64,000 bases of DNA from Microbulbifer variabilis (GTDB lineage: Bacteria > Pseudomonadota > Gammaproteobacteria > Pseudomonadales > Cellvibrionaceae), in NCBI RefSeq assembly GCF_020524905.1, contig NZ_JAIVKI010000001.1, positions 372,001 through 436,000 on the forward strand, in the 5' to 3' direction. The first letter of the stretch is position 1; every line of letters starts with the position of its first letter. Positions 26,569 to 36,276 of the stretch are shown here, in pieces. The notes beneath the pieces are model-generated. The model was given only the letters and a program-made list of their open reading frames with translations, had not been told where the DNA came from and ran no database searches. The position numbers and the translations under genes are program-made.

Positions 26569-28853
26569 TGTTTACCTCGCCGTAATTGATGACCGAGTAG
26601 AGTGACCGCCGCTACGGCAGCAGTAAAAACAACAATAATTTCGCCGAAGGTATCCAGTGCGCGAAAGTCCACCAAAATCACATTGACAATATTGCGGCCA
26701 TGGGCCTCGGGCACAGAGGTTTTTTCAAAAAATTCAGTTGTTGGGCTATCGAGCGGCGTTTGCAGTACCGCCAAAAGGCTAAAGGTTACCAGCAAGCCCA
26801 ATATAGCCCCGAGTGTGGCATCCCGTGGGCGGAAGATCACCTTGCGGCCGGGATTAAACACCGGTAGCCGCGGCAAGATTGCCGCCACCAGCACCAAGTA
26901 CAGGGTTTCCACAAGAAGTTGGGTAATGGCTACGTCTGGTGCGCCAAGGAATAAATAAATCAGGGCGACGCCCACACCCAAGGCGCCGAGGGCACAGATA
27001 GCGATCAGCGGTTTGCGTGCGGAACCCGCCATATAGGCCCCCCCCACCGTCAACAACAAAGCCGCCCATTCCTTCAAATTCAGGCGTGGCCAAGCATACT
27101 CCAGGGGAAATTGCCCACCGCGAATCAAGGCATAGGCGAGCACTAGGGATACGGTAGTAAAAATGACCGTCAGGTAGCGTCGCATGATGCCGTTTTGCAG
27201 GATGCGGGTCTGCAGCGCGGCAAAGGCTTTGAGTAGATCCAGGCATTTATCCCATATCTCATCGGCGTTGGTCGGTGCATGTCTGAAATCCCAGGCCAGC
27301 CACGCGCGCATGTGGCGCAGCCCCAGATACATAATGACCCCCAAAACAAAAGTGAGAATACTCATCAACAGAGGGATATTAATACCATGCCACAACTTAA
27401 GCTTGATGGTCTCTGGAATGCCTAAAATCACACTCAACGCCGGTTCCACCAGGCCGCCGCCAATAAGATCTGGAGCCAAGCCAAATGTAAGCCCCAAGCC
27501 GCTCAAAATTAATGGGCTTATCCACAGGCCTATTGGCGCCTCCTGGACCGAGGGTAAATGCTGTGGCTTCTTTTTCCAGAAAGGTTTTATCGCCACCATT
27601 CCCGAAACGGTCACAGTAACGGCATTGACAAAAACCGCTACGGTGGCAACCAGGGCGGGCTCGGATGCTACTGCCAGGGCACCCTCATATTTTAATTCCT
27701 TGCCAATAAAGCCAAGAAAAGGCGGGAAGCCACCCATGGAAAGCGCTGCTGCAGAGGCGGCTATCACAGTGATATGCATTGAGTGGCCGAGTCCACCCAG
27801 TTTATTGAGGCTACGAGTGCCGGTCTGTTTATCGATAATGCCCACCACCATAAACAAAGCGGCTTTATAAAAGGAATGTACGATAAGAAACGTAATGGCG
27901 GCGGCTACTGCGGCTGAAGCATCTGAGCCTAAGAACATAGTTAAGGTACCCAGCGCAATCAGGGTAGTGTACGCCAGGGCCAGCTTCAGATCGGTTTGGC
28001 GCAATGCCGCCAAGGCTGCCACCGCCGCCGTGGCGGCGCCGGTACAAGTTAAAATCCACTCCCAATACTCGGTATGTGCTAACACCGGGTGCATACGCGC
28101 AAGTAAGTAGATTCCGGCTTTTACCATGGTGGCGGAGTGTAGGTAAGCGCTCACCGGAGTAGGGGCGGCCATGGCATTGGGCAGCCAGAAATGAAAGGGC
28201 AGCTGTGCAGACTTACAGAAGGCGCCGATCAGTATCAAAATCAGGATCGGTAAATACAAAGGGTTTGCCCGCACCGTCTTGCCGGCAGCCAATATCTGTA
28301 GTAAATCGAAGCTACCCGCCACGGAAGCGAGTAGTAGCAACCCCACAAGTAAGCAAAGCCCACCCAGTGTGGTGATCAGTAAAGCCTGTAGAGCGGAGCG
28401 GCGGGCAATGGCGCTAGTGTTGTTATAGCTAATCAGCAGATAGCTGGAAATGGTAGTGATTTCCCAGAATACAAACAGGGTGATTAAATCGCCCGCCAGT
28501 ACCAGTCCCAGCATCCCAACCATAAATAGGTATAGGTAACCGTAAAAACGGCGCAAGTCGGGATCTCCGCGCATATAAGCGGCAGCATAGATAGCAACAA
28601 AAACACCAATACCACTGATTAACAAGGCAAAAAGGAAGCTCAGGCCATCGATATAAAAACGCAGGGAAATGCCCAGTGCTGCAACCCAGGTAACACCAAA
28701 GGAAAATTCCTTCCCGGCGGAGATGTCTGGCATATGCGCCATCAAAATAATCGTGACAATAGCCGGAGCTATGGGTGAGATTAATGATATCCATCTCCCC
28801 GGTGTGGCCTGTTCACTCACGCGACCTTCCCTGTCGCTCACTGCACCCATCAT
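26565..28853 (-). CDS. mrpA: Mrp Na+/H+ antiporter subunit A
   Basis: This 762-residue protein has an N-terminal NuoL-like module ([55 protein letters not shown] region) and a C-terminal MbhD/E-like part with [15 protein letters not shown] and [15 protein letters not shown]. It is the largest proton-path subunit. The open frame starts at ATG 28853; GTG 28820, with GGAAGG five bases upstream, is an alternative that removes eleven residues. As first gene it defines the promoter between it and the retropepsin-like gene. Confidence 0.93.
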   Translation of the reverse strand: MMGAVSDREGRVSEQATPGRWISLISPIAPAIVTIILMAHMPDISAGKEFSFGVTWVAALGISLRFYIDGLSFLFALLISGIGVFVAIYAAAYMRGDPDLRRFYGYLYLFMVGMLGLVLAGDLITLFVFWEITTISSYLLISYNNTSAIARRSALQALLITTLGGLCLLVGLLLLASVAGSFDLLQILAAGKTVRANPLYLPILILILIGAFCKSAQLPFHFWLPNAMAAPTPVSAYLHSATMVKAGIYLLARMHPVLAHTEYWEWILTCTGAATAAVAALAALRQTDLKLALAYTTLIALGTLTMFLGSDASAAVAAAITFLIVHSFYKAALFMVVGIIDKQTGTRSLNKLGGLGHSMHITVIAASAAALSMGGFPPFLGFIGKELKYEGALAVASEPALVATVAVFVNAVTVTVSGMVAIKPFWKKKPQHLPSVQEAPIGLWISPLILSGLGLTFGLAPDLIGGGLVEPALSVILGIPETIKLKLWHGINIPLLMSILTFVLGVIMYLGLRHMRAWLAWDFRHAPTNADEIWDKCLDLLKAFAALQTRILQNGIMRRYLTVIFTTVSLVLAYALIRGGQFPLEYAWPRLNLKEWAALLLTVGGAYMAGSARKPLIAICALGALGVGVALIYLFLGAPDVAITQLLVETLYLVLVAAILPRLPVFNPGRKVIFRPRDATLGAILGLLVTFSLLAVLQTPLDSPTTEFFEKTSVPEAHGRNIVNVILVDFRALDTFGEIIVVFTAAVAAVTLLGHQLRRGKQ

Positions 28854-28978
28854 TCCATCCCTAATTGCCTCGACCTATTTTAGGTGGGAATTGGCAGAAG
28901 GGCAGGTATAGGATTGAGGCGCCATTGTAAAAAGAAAGCTTTTTTTGGTATCAATGGCCTGTAGGCTCAGGCCGAAGA

Positions 28979-29866
28979 TTAAAAATAGATGTTTCTATTT
29001 TGGTAGTCGATAATCAAGCGTCCGCTTCTGAAAAGATCCAGGCCCAATAGCAAAATGGGTTTGTTGTTATAACCTAGATCATCGAAAACCGAGAGATCTG
29101 CAACAAACATAATGGGCTCCAGAATGGAATAATTTCCTAGCTTATAATTCACCTGCTGTATTTCTGTTTTATTTTGTTGATGTCCGCCAAGACCTGAGCT
29201 GGTGCTTTGTTTTCCATGCTCTACATTTCGTAGCAGGGGTAATAGAGCACTGTTGATAAAGCTGTGGTGGGCACCAGTATCGAGGATTGCATCTATATTC
29301 TCACCCGCAAAACTGGCCTGCAGTTTGATAAATTCGTCTTCGATGTGAAAGGGTAGCGCTCTGAGACTCTCTACCTTGCCAGTTGGGCAGCCGCCCTTGG
29401 CAAGATTGAATTGGCTGTGGATAAAGTCGAATTCAATACAATAGTGGCGCAGGTAATTGTGACCGATAATTCCTGGTATCAAGCCATTGCTCAGGGTCAG
29501 GCTTTGCATATCCTGAAAAATAAAGTCGATATTGGGCACAGTCTCTCCTCGTAGGGAGGTATGACCCACTGTGCCACGCATCATCTCTCTTTTACCCGTC
29601 GCTCCTTGAATCTCTTCTATGTGCAGATCTTCTTCTGCTAATTGAAGTTTTCCCTGTAATCTCTCCGGCAGTACGCCAAAATTGGCGGCTGTATCAATTA
29701 TTAATGGGTAGTCCTGCACCTGATCGATGTCCCCGTAAACATAGGCGTGGCCGGCAGAGGTCATTTTCATGGGGAGACTGGTCAATGGGGCTTGTACCGG
29801 CGCCCGGATGGTGCTGCAACCGGCAATGATGGCCGCAATGGCCAAAGAAGAAACGATGGTTTTCAT
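28979..29866 (-). CDS. Two-lobed retropepsin-like aspartyl protease lipoprotein
   Basis: This 295-residue lipoprotein has a lipobox IIAGC (Cys17) and two aspartyl-protease-like lobes. Lobe 1 has LIIDTAANFGVLP (D58-T-A) followed by GIIGHNYL; lobe 2 has AILDTGAHHSFIN (D196-T-G) followed by LLLGLDLF. Most bacterial retropepsin-like proteins are single-lobe dimers, so this is a pseudo-dimer in one chain. It lies 71 bp after the histidine kinase gene on the same strand and could be an envelope output or input of that two-component system (inference). Confidence 0.8.
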   Translation of the reverse strand: MKTIVSSLAIAAIIAGCSTIRAPVQAPLTSLPMKMTSAGHAYVYGDIDQVQDYPLIIDTAANFGVLPERLQGKLQLAEEDLHIEEIQGATGKREMMRGTVGHTSLRGETVPNIDFIFQDMQSLTLSNGLIPGIIGHNYLRHYCIEFDFIHSQFNLAKGGCPTGKVESLRALPFHIEDEFIKLQASFAGENIDAILDTGAHHSFINSALLPLLRNVEHGKQSTSSGLGGHQQNKTEIQQVNYKLGNYSILEPIMFVADLSVFDDLGYNNKPILLLGLDLFRSGRLIIDYQNRNIYF

Positions 29867-29937
29867 AAGGTATTCCCCCTCGTACTGCTATTCACTGATC
29901 TACGAGAACACTATCTGGGGGAAATGTCAGGGAATTA

Positions 29938-31338
29938 TTAAGAATTCTGCATTTGTGCATGGAAACGTAGTGTGAAGGTACAACCCTGACCAATTTCACT
30001 GGATACGGTCAGGCTACCGGACATCAGTTCGGCCAGTTGCCGGCTGATGGCGAGTCCCAGTCCCAGGCTTTTCTTGTCACTACGCGCCGGGTCCTGGCGG
30101 TAAAAGCGTTCAAATAGATTATCTTGTTGCTCTTAGTTCAGGCCGGGCCCCCGATCTGTCACTTGAATAACAATCCACTCATTTTCAGACAGCACGCGGA
30201 TACCTAGGTAACCCTCCTCGGCAGCGTATTTGAAGCCATTATCCAGCAAATTGGTGAGAATCTGGCGCAAGCGGCTCACATCGACCAGAGCCTTGCGCCG
30301 GTCGGTTATTTCCAAAGGCATCTTCATGTGAGCCGCTTGGGCTCTTTCCTGATAGTTGCAGTGGATCTCGGCGATTACATCGGCCAGTACAACCGCCTGG
30401 GGATGAATTTTTAGCTGTCGTGCCTCGGTTAGGGAAAGTAGGTTGAGATCCTCCACAATCCGTTTGATTGCCGCCAGATCAACAAGAAGATGTTCTAGTT
30501 GCTCGTGGGTTGTCGGGACTATTTCGTCCTGCATCGCCTCAATACGGGATTGTATTCCGGTAAGTGGTGTACGTAATTCGTGGGCGAGGTCGGAGCTCAT
30601 CTGCTTGTATTGTCGGTTCATTTCCTGCAGCCAAGCAGCTAGATGGTTGAAACTATGGATAATTTCCCCCACTTCATCGCGCCGGGCAACCACCATACGT
30701 GTCTCCAGATGGCCCTGTTCTAAGCGGTGGAAATTAGTACGCAGGATTTTCAGTGGGCGCAGAAAGTACCAGGCTCCAAGCCAAGACAAACCTATCGCCA
30801 GGAGAGACAGCGCCAACAAGGTCAGGGTGAAGTTATTGTTGAGTTGTTCCTTGAACCGGCCTTGTTCTCGCCCTTGTTCGGCCAGGGCCTGCGGCAGCCA
30901 GTAAAGAGTCAATTGCACGGCTCCCAGTTCAATCTTGAAGCCGGGATTTTTAAAGAGCACCACACTCTGGTGTCCACCCCGGTCGGTTAATGTGAGCTGG
31001 ACTCCGCTCTCCAGGGGTGTGCTGGTCAGCGTGAGCGCGGCGCGGTCAAAATTGTTGGCAACCAGTTTTTGCTCATCGAATACGGCAAAAAGCTGCTCAG
31101 GGTATTGCTTGTTTAAGAAGGAGAGGAGTTCTCCCACTGTGTGGAGCTGAGATTGCTGGCGTATTGCTGCCTGTACCTGCGTATCCTCTAGTAAGGCATC
31201 GCCTATGACGACGGCGCTGCGTTTCTGGAAATCCACAATCGCATTGTTGGTGCTGATCAGTGAGAGCAAATAATAACTTCCCAATAATGCCAGGGTACTA
31301 CTGGCTACCAGTAGCGCAATTTTACTGGTCAGTTTCAC
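29938..31338 (-). pseudogene. Sensor histidine kinase interrupted by an in-frame TAA
   Basis: The first open part (31338-30133) encodes two membrane segments around a periplasmic loop, a HAMP domain (about residues 195-245), the phospho-acceptor H253 in DLAHELRTPLT, the N box RQILTNLLDNGFKYA and the G1 box VTDRGPGL. It then hits TAA at 30133-30135. The same frame continues at once with EQQDNLFERFYRQDP, the G2 box SLGLGLAISRQL and a normal C-terminus to the TAA at 29938. Without the stop it is a regular 466-residue kinase; truncated, it lacks the F and G2 boxes of the ATP lid and should be inactive. It overlaps the response regulator gene by 4 bp. Confidence 0.85.
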
Positions 31339-32033
31339 GATAATATCCTGCGCCCAATAAACTGGTAACCCTGGGCATAGCGAGTGGCAATAAATCGCGG
31401 TGAGCGACGATTTTCTCCCAGCTTCCTTCGCAGGTTGGTGATATGGGTGTCAATGGCGCGGTCTGTAATTTCCGCATGGGCGTTCCAGACCTTGTCGAGC
31501 AACTGCTCTCGGTTAAGTACTCTGTTGGAGGCTTCGGCGAGGGCGGTGAGCAGGGCGAATTCCACCGCAGTGAGTTTGATCTGTGCCCCATCGCAAAACA
31601 CCTGCCTCTCAGCCAGGTCTATTTCAAGCCCCTCGAATCGCAGCCTGTCGCTCTGTTGTCCGCGCTTGCTGCGCTTCAGTAGGGCCGCGACTCTGGAGAG
31701 CAGTTCGCGGGGGCTGTAGGGCTTACACACATAGTCATCGGCACCGAGGTCAAAACCTTCCAGGCGGTCCTCCTCGTCGACCCGGGCGGTGACCATAATC
31801 GAGGGAATATTCTTGTCTACCGCCTGGCGCAATAGGTCCCTCCCATCACCACCCGGCAGCATCACATCCAAAATAGCCAAGTCTATTTTGAGATTGCTCA
31901 GTGCCTTGGCGGCTACAGGAGCGTTATCGAAATGCAGCACCCGATAACCCTGTTTTTGTAAATAGAGTACAAAGATTTCAGAACTGCTTTTGTCATCTTC
32001 CACATAGAGGATGGAGTAGGATTCTGTGGACAT
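31335..32033 (-). CDS. OmpR-type response regulator
   Basis: This 232-residue protein has a receiver domain with acidic pocket E12-D13-D14 and phospho-acceptor D56 in AILDVMLPG, the conserved T and K (MVTARVDEED, CKPYSPRELL), and an OmpR/PhoB winged helix (LTAVEFALLTALAE, TDRAIDTHITNLRRKLG). Its cognate kinase gene overlaps its stop by 4 bp but carries a nonsense codon, so the regulator may be orphaned or driven by another donor. It heads the RR-HK-retropepsin lipoprotein unit. Confidence 0.93.
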   Translation of the reverse strand: MSTESYSILYVEDDKSSSEIFVLYLQKQGYRVLHFDNAPVAAKALSNLKIDLAILDVMLPGGDGRDLLRQAVDKNIPSIMVTARVDEEDRLEGFDLGADDYVCKPYSPRELLSRVAALLKRSKRGQQSDRLRFEGLEIDLAERQVFCDGAQIKLTAVEFALLTALAEASNRVLNREQLLDKVWNAHAEITDRAIDTHITNLRRKLGENRRSPRFIATRYAQGYQFIGRRILS

Positions 32034-32233
32034 AAATGGAAATATATCTAGGCGTGTGAAAAATCAGTATATTACCCCGGCACTCCTGCCAATAGCTGGA
32101 TGCGCCGAGATCCTCGAACAAAACAGGCTTTAAATACGTCTAGAGCACAGTGATCTGGGCGTTTAGCTTATAAACAGCTATCCACACGTTATTCAAATCC
32201 ACAGCCGCATGTCTGTATCACCAGAGAGTATTG

Positions 32234-32644
32234 ATGATCGACTACCGCATAAACTCACCGATAAGTACTGAAGAATTTATCGATCTGCTAAAACGATCCA
32301 CCCTGGCCGAGCGCCGTCCTATTCATGATCTCGATTGCATGGATGCTATGGTAAAAAATGCCAATTTGTTGGTTGGCGCCTGGGCGGGAAACCTCCTGGT
32401 CGGCGTGGCGAGATCACTCACCGACTTTCATTTTGCCTGTTACCTGTCTGACCTGGCGGTGGATGAGAGTTACCAAGGGAAAGGGATCGGAAAGAGTCTG
32501 ATCCGCTATACCCAAGAGGCGCTGGGGCCGCACTGCTGGCTCACTTTACTTTCCGCTCCCCAAGCGCAGGATTATTACCCCAAAATTGGATTTGAGAATA
32601 ACAGTCAGTGTTGGGAGTTAGGCCCGGAAATGACGCTTCGTTGA
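32234..32644 (+). CDS. GNAT family N-acetyltransferase
   Basis: This protein of about 136 residues has the GNAT acetyl-CoA loop DLAVDESYQGKGIGKSLI (V-x-x-x-x-Q-G-x-G-I-G). ATG 32234 is preferred over the TTG at 32231. The substrate is unknown. It lies 247 bp upstream of the RimK-like gene on the same strand, with an intervening array of 11-bp repeats, so it is probably a separate unit. Confidence 0.85.
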   Translation: MIDYRINSPISTEEFIDLLKRSTLAERRPIHDLDCMDAMVKNANLLVGAWAGNLLVGVARSLTDFHFACYLSDLAVDESYQGKGIGKSLIRYTQEALGPHCWLTLLSAPQAQDYYPKIGFENNSQCWELGPEMTLR

Positions 32645-32689
32645 GGCAAAGGGTAAGCCAAATGGCCACCGTCTCGGGGGAGCTGGGGC

Positions 32690-32733
32690 GGTTACAAGAT
32701 GGTTATCAGATGGTTATCAGGGGGTTATCAAAG
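32690..32733 (+). repeat. Four tandem 11-bp direct repeats upstream of the rimK-like gene
   Basis: Four contiguous 11-mers start at 32690, 32701, 32712 and 32723: GGTTACAAGAT, GGTTATCAGAT, GGTTATCAGGG and GGTTATCAAAG. The 11-bp period places every copy on the same face of the helix. The array lies 159 bp before the ATP-grasp gene and is a candidate multi-site operator. Confidence 0.65.
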
Positions 32734-32891
32734 GGAAGCTAAAAAATGCTTGGAGCTCGGGCGCACCTGCGAGTATTCTTCGCCCAAATCGACCCAAGCT
32801 TCAAGGGTCGAAGGCCTTTACTAGTGTTTCCGCTGGTGCCCACCCCGTCAGTTCCTGATGTGCTCAAGCATCGCTTTGATAAGTTCTGACT

Positions 32892-34343
32892 ATGTATACT
32901 ACCCTGCTTGTGGTCGATGACGATCTGGATGTCGCCGACCTGCCAGCCAATACCCTGTCGTTTGAAGATTACCTCCGCGATTACCCCAAACTGCATGAGA
33001 ATCGGATACGTATTATCAACTTGTGCGATACCCGCCGTTACTTGAGTCAGGGCTACTACTGCTCTCTCTTGGCGGAGGCGCGCCGACATGATGTTCTCCC
33101 CTCTGTGCGGGTAATCAACACCCTGCGCAATGGCGATGAACAGGGCATCTGGATCAAGGCTGAGCGCGTTGATCAAGAGGTTTTTCGCGATGAGAAACCC
33201 GTTCGCGCATTAATCTGTATGGGAGAGGTGGAAGACCCCCGCCTGAAGACCTTAGCCACCACAATATTCCAACAGTATCCAGTGCCCTTGCTAGAAGTTA
33301 CCTTGAGTGCCGACCAAGGTAATGTCCTGATCCTGGTTCAGCGTATTGGCTTGGCCCAGCTAAACACAGAGGAGCGCCATTTTTGCTGGCAAGTCCTAGG
33401 GGAATACGCACGTATTCGCTGGAGAAAGCAGAGCAGCCGGAAGAAATACCGCTGGGATCTGGCGATGCTGGTGAATCCACAGGAGGCTTCCAGGCCGAGC
33501 AACCAAGGCGCCGTCTCGCGTTTTATCCGGGCGGGTAGAAGGCTTGGAATGCAGGTGGATGTGGTTACGGCGGGTGAAATTTCCCAAATTAACCAGTATG
33601 ACGCTCTGTTTATACGAGAAACCACGGCGATCGATCACCATACCTACCGTCTGGCTTGTGAAGCGGAACAGAATGGTCTTGTAGTGCTCGATGATCCAGA
33701 CTCCATCCTGCGCTGCTGTAACAAGGTTTTTTTACACGATGCATTCCATTATCAAAAAGTGCCTTCTCTGAAGACTCTGGTAGTCAATCGAGCAGATCCC
33801 AGTACTTTGGATCAATTGGAGCGTGAGCTGGGTTATCCAATCGTTTTAAAATTACCTGAAGGATCTTTCTCCAGAGGGGTTTTTAAGGTCGATAATCGTG
33901 AGTCGCTTATCGACAAATTGAAGGATCTCTTTAAAAACTCGGCCCTTGTTTTGGCGCAGGAATATCTTTATACAGATTATGATTGGCGTATCGGTGTATT
34001 AAATGGCCGTGCGCTTTATGCCTGCCGATATTATATGGCACGTAATCACTGGCAGATTTACAACCATGGGGTCAAGCGGCACACGAGTGGAAACTTTGAC
34101 ACACTGCCCACCTTTGAAACACCTCGTAGTGTGTTGAACGCTGCACTGAAAGCCGCAGCCGTGGTAGGAAAAGGGCTGTATGGTATAGATATTAAATTGA
34201 AGGATAATCACGCCTACGTGATCGAAGTGAATGACAACCCCAATATTGATCAAGGTATTGAAGACAAATATTTGGGGGAAGAGCTTTACATGCAGATTAT
34301 GTCGGAGTTTCTTCGTCGCTTGGAATTGCGTGGGGCGCAGTAG
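32892..34343 (+). CDS. RimK-like ATP-grasp ligase with RLAN N-terminal domain
   Basis: The 483-residue protein has an N-terminal RLAN (RimK-like ATP-grasp N-terminal) domain of about 180 residues (FEDYLRDYPKLHENRIRIINL; core only) and a C-terminal ATP-grasp ligase domain. The latter has the glycine-rich nucleotide loop LPEGSFSRGVFKV, the YDWRIGVLNGRALYACRYY strand block and the metal ligands in VIEVNDNPNIDQG. RimK-type ligases add amino acids (often glutamate) to peptide or protein C-termini. It is followed with no gap by a GNAT and then by a DUF1704 zincin, a peptide-modification gene set. Confidence 0.88.
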   Translation: MYTTLLVVDDDLDVADLPANTLSFEDYLRDYPKLHENRIRIINLCDTRRYLSQGYYCSLLAEARRHDVLPSVRVINTLRNGDEQGIWIKAERVDQEVFRDEKPVRALICMGEVEDPRLKTLATTIFQQYPVPLLEVTLSADQGNVLILVQRIGLAQLNTEERHFCWQVLGEYARIRWRKQSSRKKYRWDLAMLVNPQEASRPSNQGAVSRFIRAGRRLGMQVDVVTAGEISQINQYDALFIRETTAIDHHTYRLACEAEQNGLVVLDDPDSILRCCNKVFLHDAFHYQKVPSLKTLVVNRADPSTLDQLERELGYPIVLKLPEGSFSRGVFKVDNRESLIDKLKDLFKNSALVLAQEYLYTDYDWRIGVLNGRALYACRYYMARNHWQIYNHGVKRHTSGNFDTLPTFETPRSVLNAALKAAAVVGKGLYGIDIKLKDNHAYVIEVNDNPNIDQGIEDKYLGEELYMQIMSEFLRRLELRGAQ

Positions 34344-34817
34344 ATGCCGACGGAACAATACGCTATTCGACCAGCACAGATCGGTGATCTAAATCATCTG
34401 CTCTCTATTGAGCATGACAGCTTTACTACAGATCTATTAAATAGAAGGCAAATGCGCTACCTGCTGATAAAGGCTAAAGCCTGTTGCCTGTTGATAGAAT
34501 TTCAGGGTGATATCGTTGGTTACGGAATTTGTCTGACGCCCAAGTTACCTCGCCCGGCGCGTCTTTATTCTCTTGCGGTACGGCAGGAGTACCGCGGTAA
34601 GGGGTTCGCCAGGGCATTGATCGAAGCATTTAAAGATTACTTAAACTGTAATAACTATAAATACTGGCAACTCGAAGTGGATACCAATAATCACTCTGCG
34701 CAAAAACTCTATAAGGACAGCGGATTTGAACTCAAAGCACGGCTTCCGGGCTACTATGAAAACGGATGTGATGCTCTACGCATGATTTGTGTGTTAATTA
34801 CTGCCGAGGAAGTCTGA
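34344..34817 (+). CDS. GNAT family N-acetyltransferase of the RimK/DUF1704 operon
   Basis: This 157-residue RimI-like GNAT has LYSLAVRQEYRGKGFARALI (acetyl-CoA loop R-G-K-G-F-A) and a C-terminal NNHSAQKLYKDSGFELKAR block typical of N-alpha-acetyltransferases. Its ATG follows the rimK-like stop codon directly, so translation is coupled. In this context it could acetylate a peptide product or substrate of the ligase (inference). Confidence 0.87.
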   Translation: MPTEQYAIRPAQIGDLNHLLSIEHDSFTTDLLNRRQMRYLLIKAKACCLLIEFQGDIVGYGICLTPKLPRPARLYSLAVRQEYRGKGFARALIEAFKDYLNCNNYKYWQLEVDTNNHSAQKLYKDSGFELKARLPGYYENGCDALRMICVLITAEEV

Positions 34818-34983
34818 GTCTGGAAGGCGAGTTAAGACAACCTGAGATCGGCATGGCTCCTCGCTATGCCGGATGGACAGTGCCCATATAAACATGAGAG
34901 GGTAGGATGCCAGAAATACGGGTATTGATAGTTGGCAAAGGCTCCATTTTCGACCTTAAAATTCAAATGTAAAGGCTATAAAC

Positions 34984-36126
34984 GTGCACCAATCTCCCAG
35001 TGAACACCCAGAATTAAAAGCCCTTGATCAGAAATTATTTGAATTGGTGCGCGGAGTGGAAATTCTCGCGGCTATTGAACCCAAAAATTTTCGGGAACAA
35101 AAGCAGGCTTTTTTCTCCACAAATTTCTCCACGAATCCACAGTTTGTTTACGCAGAACACGAAGTGGATATATTCCAACGTAAGCGGGCACTCTATGCGC
35201 TTCCCATCGAGGCTCTGCCAGATGAGGATTTAACCGAGCTTTATAGCGATATAGTTGAGTCATATGTTGACAAACTGGATCAGTTTCGCTCTGTAGGCAC
35301 GGGCGACTTCGTCTATGATTCCCTGCGTTACTTTGGGGAGCCAACGGATAAGGATGTGAACAATGCGGATTTTATTTTGCATTTGCCGGATGATCTGGAG
35401 CCCAGTGATGATCGTTTTTTCAATGCCGATGAGATGATGCAGTTTCTCAGTGACTTCGCTAATAAGCAGGGTTACACCTACGATATTCGCACTGATGATC
35501 GCATGATTGCCAATGCCTTGGTCGCTGGTAGTACGGTTAAAATCAACTCCCATGCCAATGTCTCGGAAACAGAGGTTTCTGCTCTAGCGCACCATGAATT
35601 AGGTGTTCACTTGGTGACTACGCTCAACGCCCGCAGTCAACCGCTGAGAGTTCTTGAACTTGGCTGTCCGGTAAATACAACCTCCCAGGAAGGGTTGGCG
35701 ATCCTGTGTGAATACTTGGCCGGCTATCTCACCTTGCCGAGATTAAAGGTATTGGCGCTGCGGGTAGTCGCGGTGCAATCCATGTTGCAGGATAGGGATT
35801 TCAAGCGCACTTTTGTTCTGCTCAAAGAGCAATATCAGGTGGAAGAAAACCTGGCCTTTACGATTACCACCAGGGTTTATCGAGGCGGTGGTTTCACAAA
35901 GGACTACCTTTACCTACAAGGTTTCCACCAGATGTTAAATGCCTTGGAAACCCGCAAGGATTTCAATAACCTTATGGCCGGAAAGGTCTCAATAGAATGT
36001 CTGCCTCTTATTTCTCGTTTGATCGATAAAGGCTATCTGCGCGCACCACAATTTATCAGCCCGGCGATAAAGGAGCCGCAGCCTATTGATGAGGTCAAGC
36101 GTTTTATCGCTCATGCGATTAAATAA
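34984..36126 (+). CDS. DUF1704/QEGLA-motif zincin metallopeptidase (MATCAP-like)
   Basis: This 380-residue protein has the zinc motif HELGVH (H204, E205, H209) followed by the family signature SQEGLAILCEYLAGY (E236). These define the flavohemoglobin-expression-modulating QEGLA family, DUF1704. Eukaryotic members of the fold (MATCAP/KIAA0895) are tubulin carboxypeptidases that remove terminal residues. The start is GTG 34984 with AAAGG upstream; the gap to the GNAT gene is 166 bp. Together with the ATP-grasp ligase this suggests a cycle of residue addition and removal on a peptide or protein tail. Confidence 0.87.
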   Translation: MHQSPSEHPELKALDQKLFELVRGVEILAAIEPKNFREQKQAFFSTNFSTNPQFVYAEHEVDIFQRKRALYALPIEALPDEDLTELYSDIVESYVDKLDQFRSVGTGDFVYDSLRYFGEPTDKDVNNADFILHLPDDLEPSDDRFFNADEMMQFLSDFANKQGYTYDIRTDDRMIANALVAGSTVKINSHANVSETEVSALAHHELGVHLVTTLNARSQPLRVLELGCPVNTTSQEGLAILCEYLAGYLTLPRLKVLALRVVAVQSMLQDRDFKRTFVLLKEQYQVEENLAFTITTRVYRGGGFTKDYLYLQGFHQMLNALETRKDFNNLMAGKVSIECLPLISRLIDKGYLRAPQFISPAIKEPQPIDEVKRFIAHAIK

Positions 36127-36194
36127 CTTTTTAGGAACTCAGCGGGGTAAGGAATACATGAAATTGGTAAACACAAAGGGCGATTAAAAAAAGA

Positions 36195-36231
36195 GATACC
36201 TCGTCTATTAAAAGTTAAACAACGAGGTATC
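36195..36231 (-). terminator. Rho-independent terminator of the pirin gene
   Basis: The arms GATACCTCGT and ACGAGGTATC form a perfect 10-bp stem with a 17-nt loop. On the minus strand it is followed by TCTTTTTTTAAT. It lies between the convergent DUF1704 and pirin genes and may act weakly on the plus strand too. Confidence 0.85.
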
Positions 36232-36276
36232 AATAACGATCTGTAGTGCGCTTACTGTTGGAATCTAGAGCCAAAC

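Noticed and set aside
27184..27870. 228-codon plus-strand frame inside mrpA
   Set aside because: It is antisense to strongly conserved mrpA sequence and has no ribosome site or recognisable domain.
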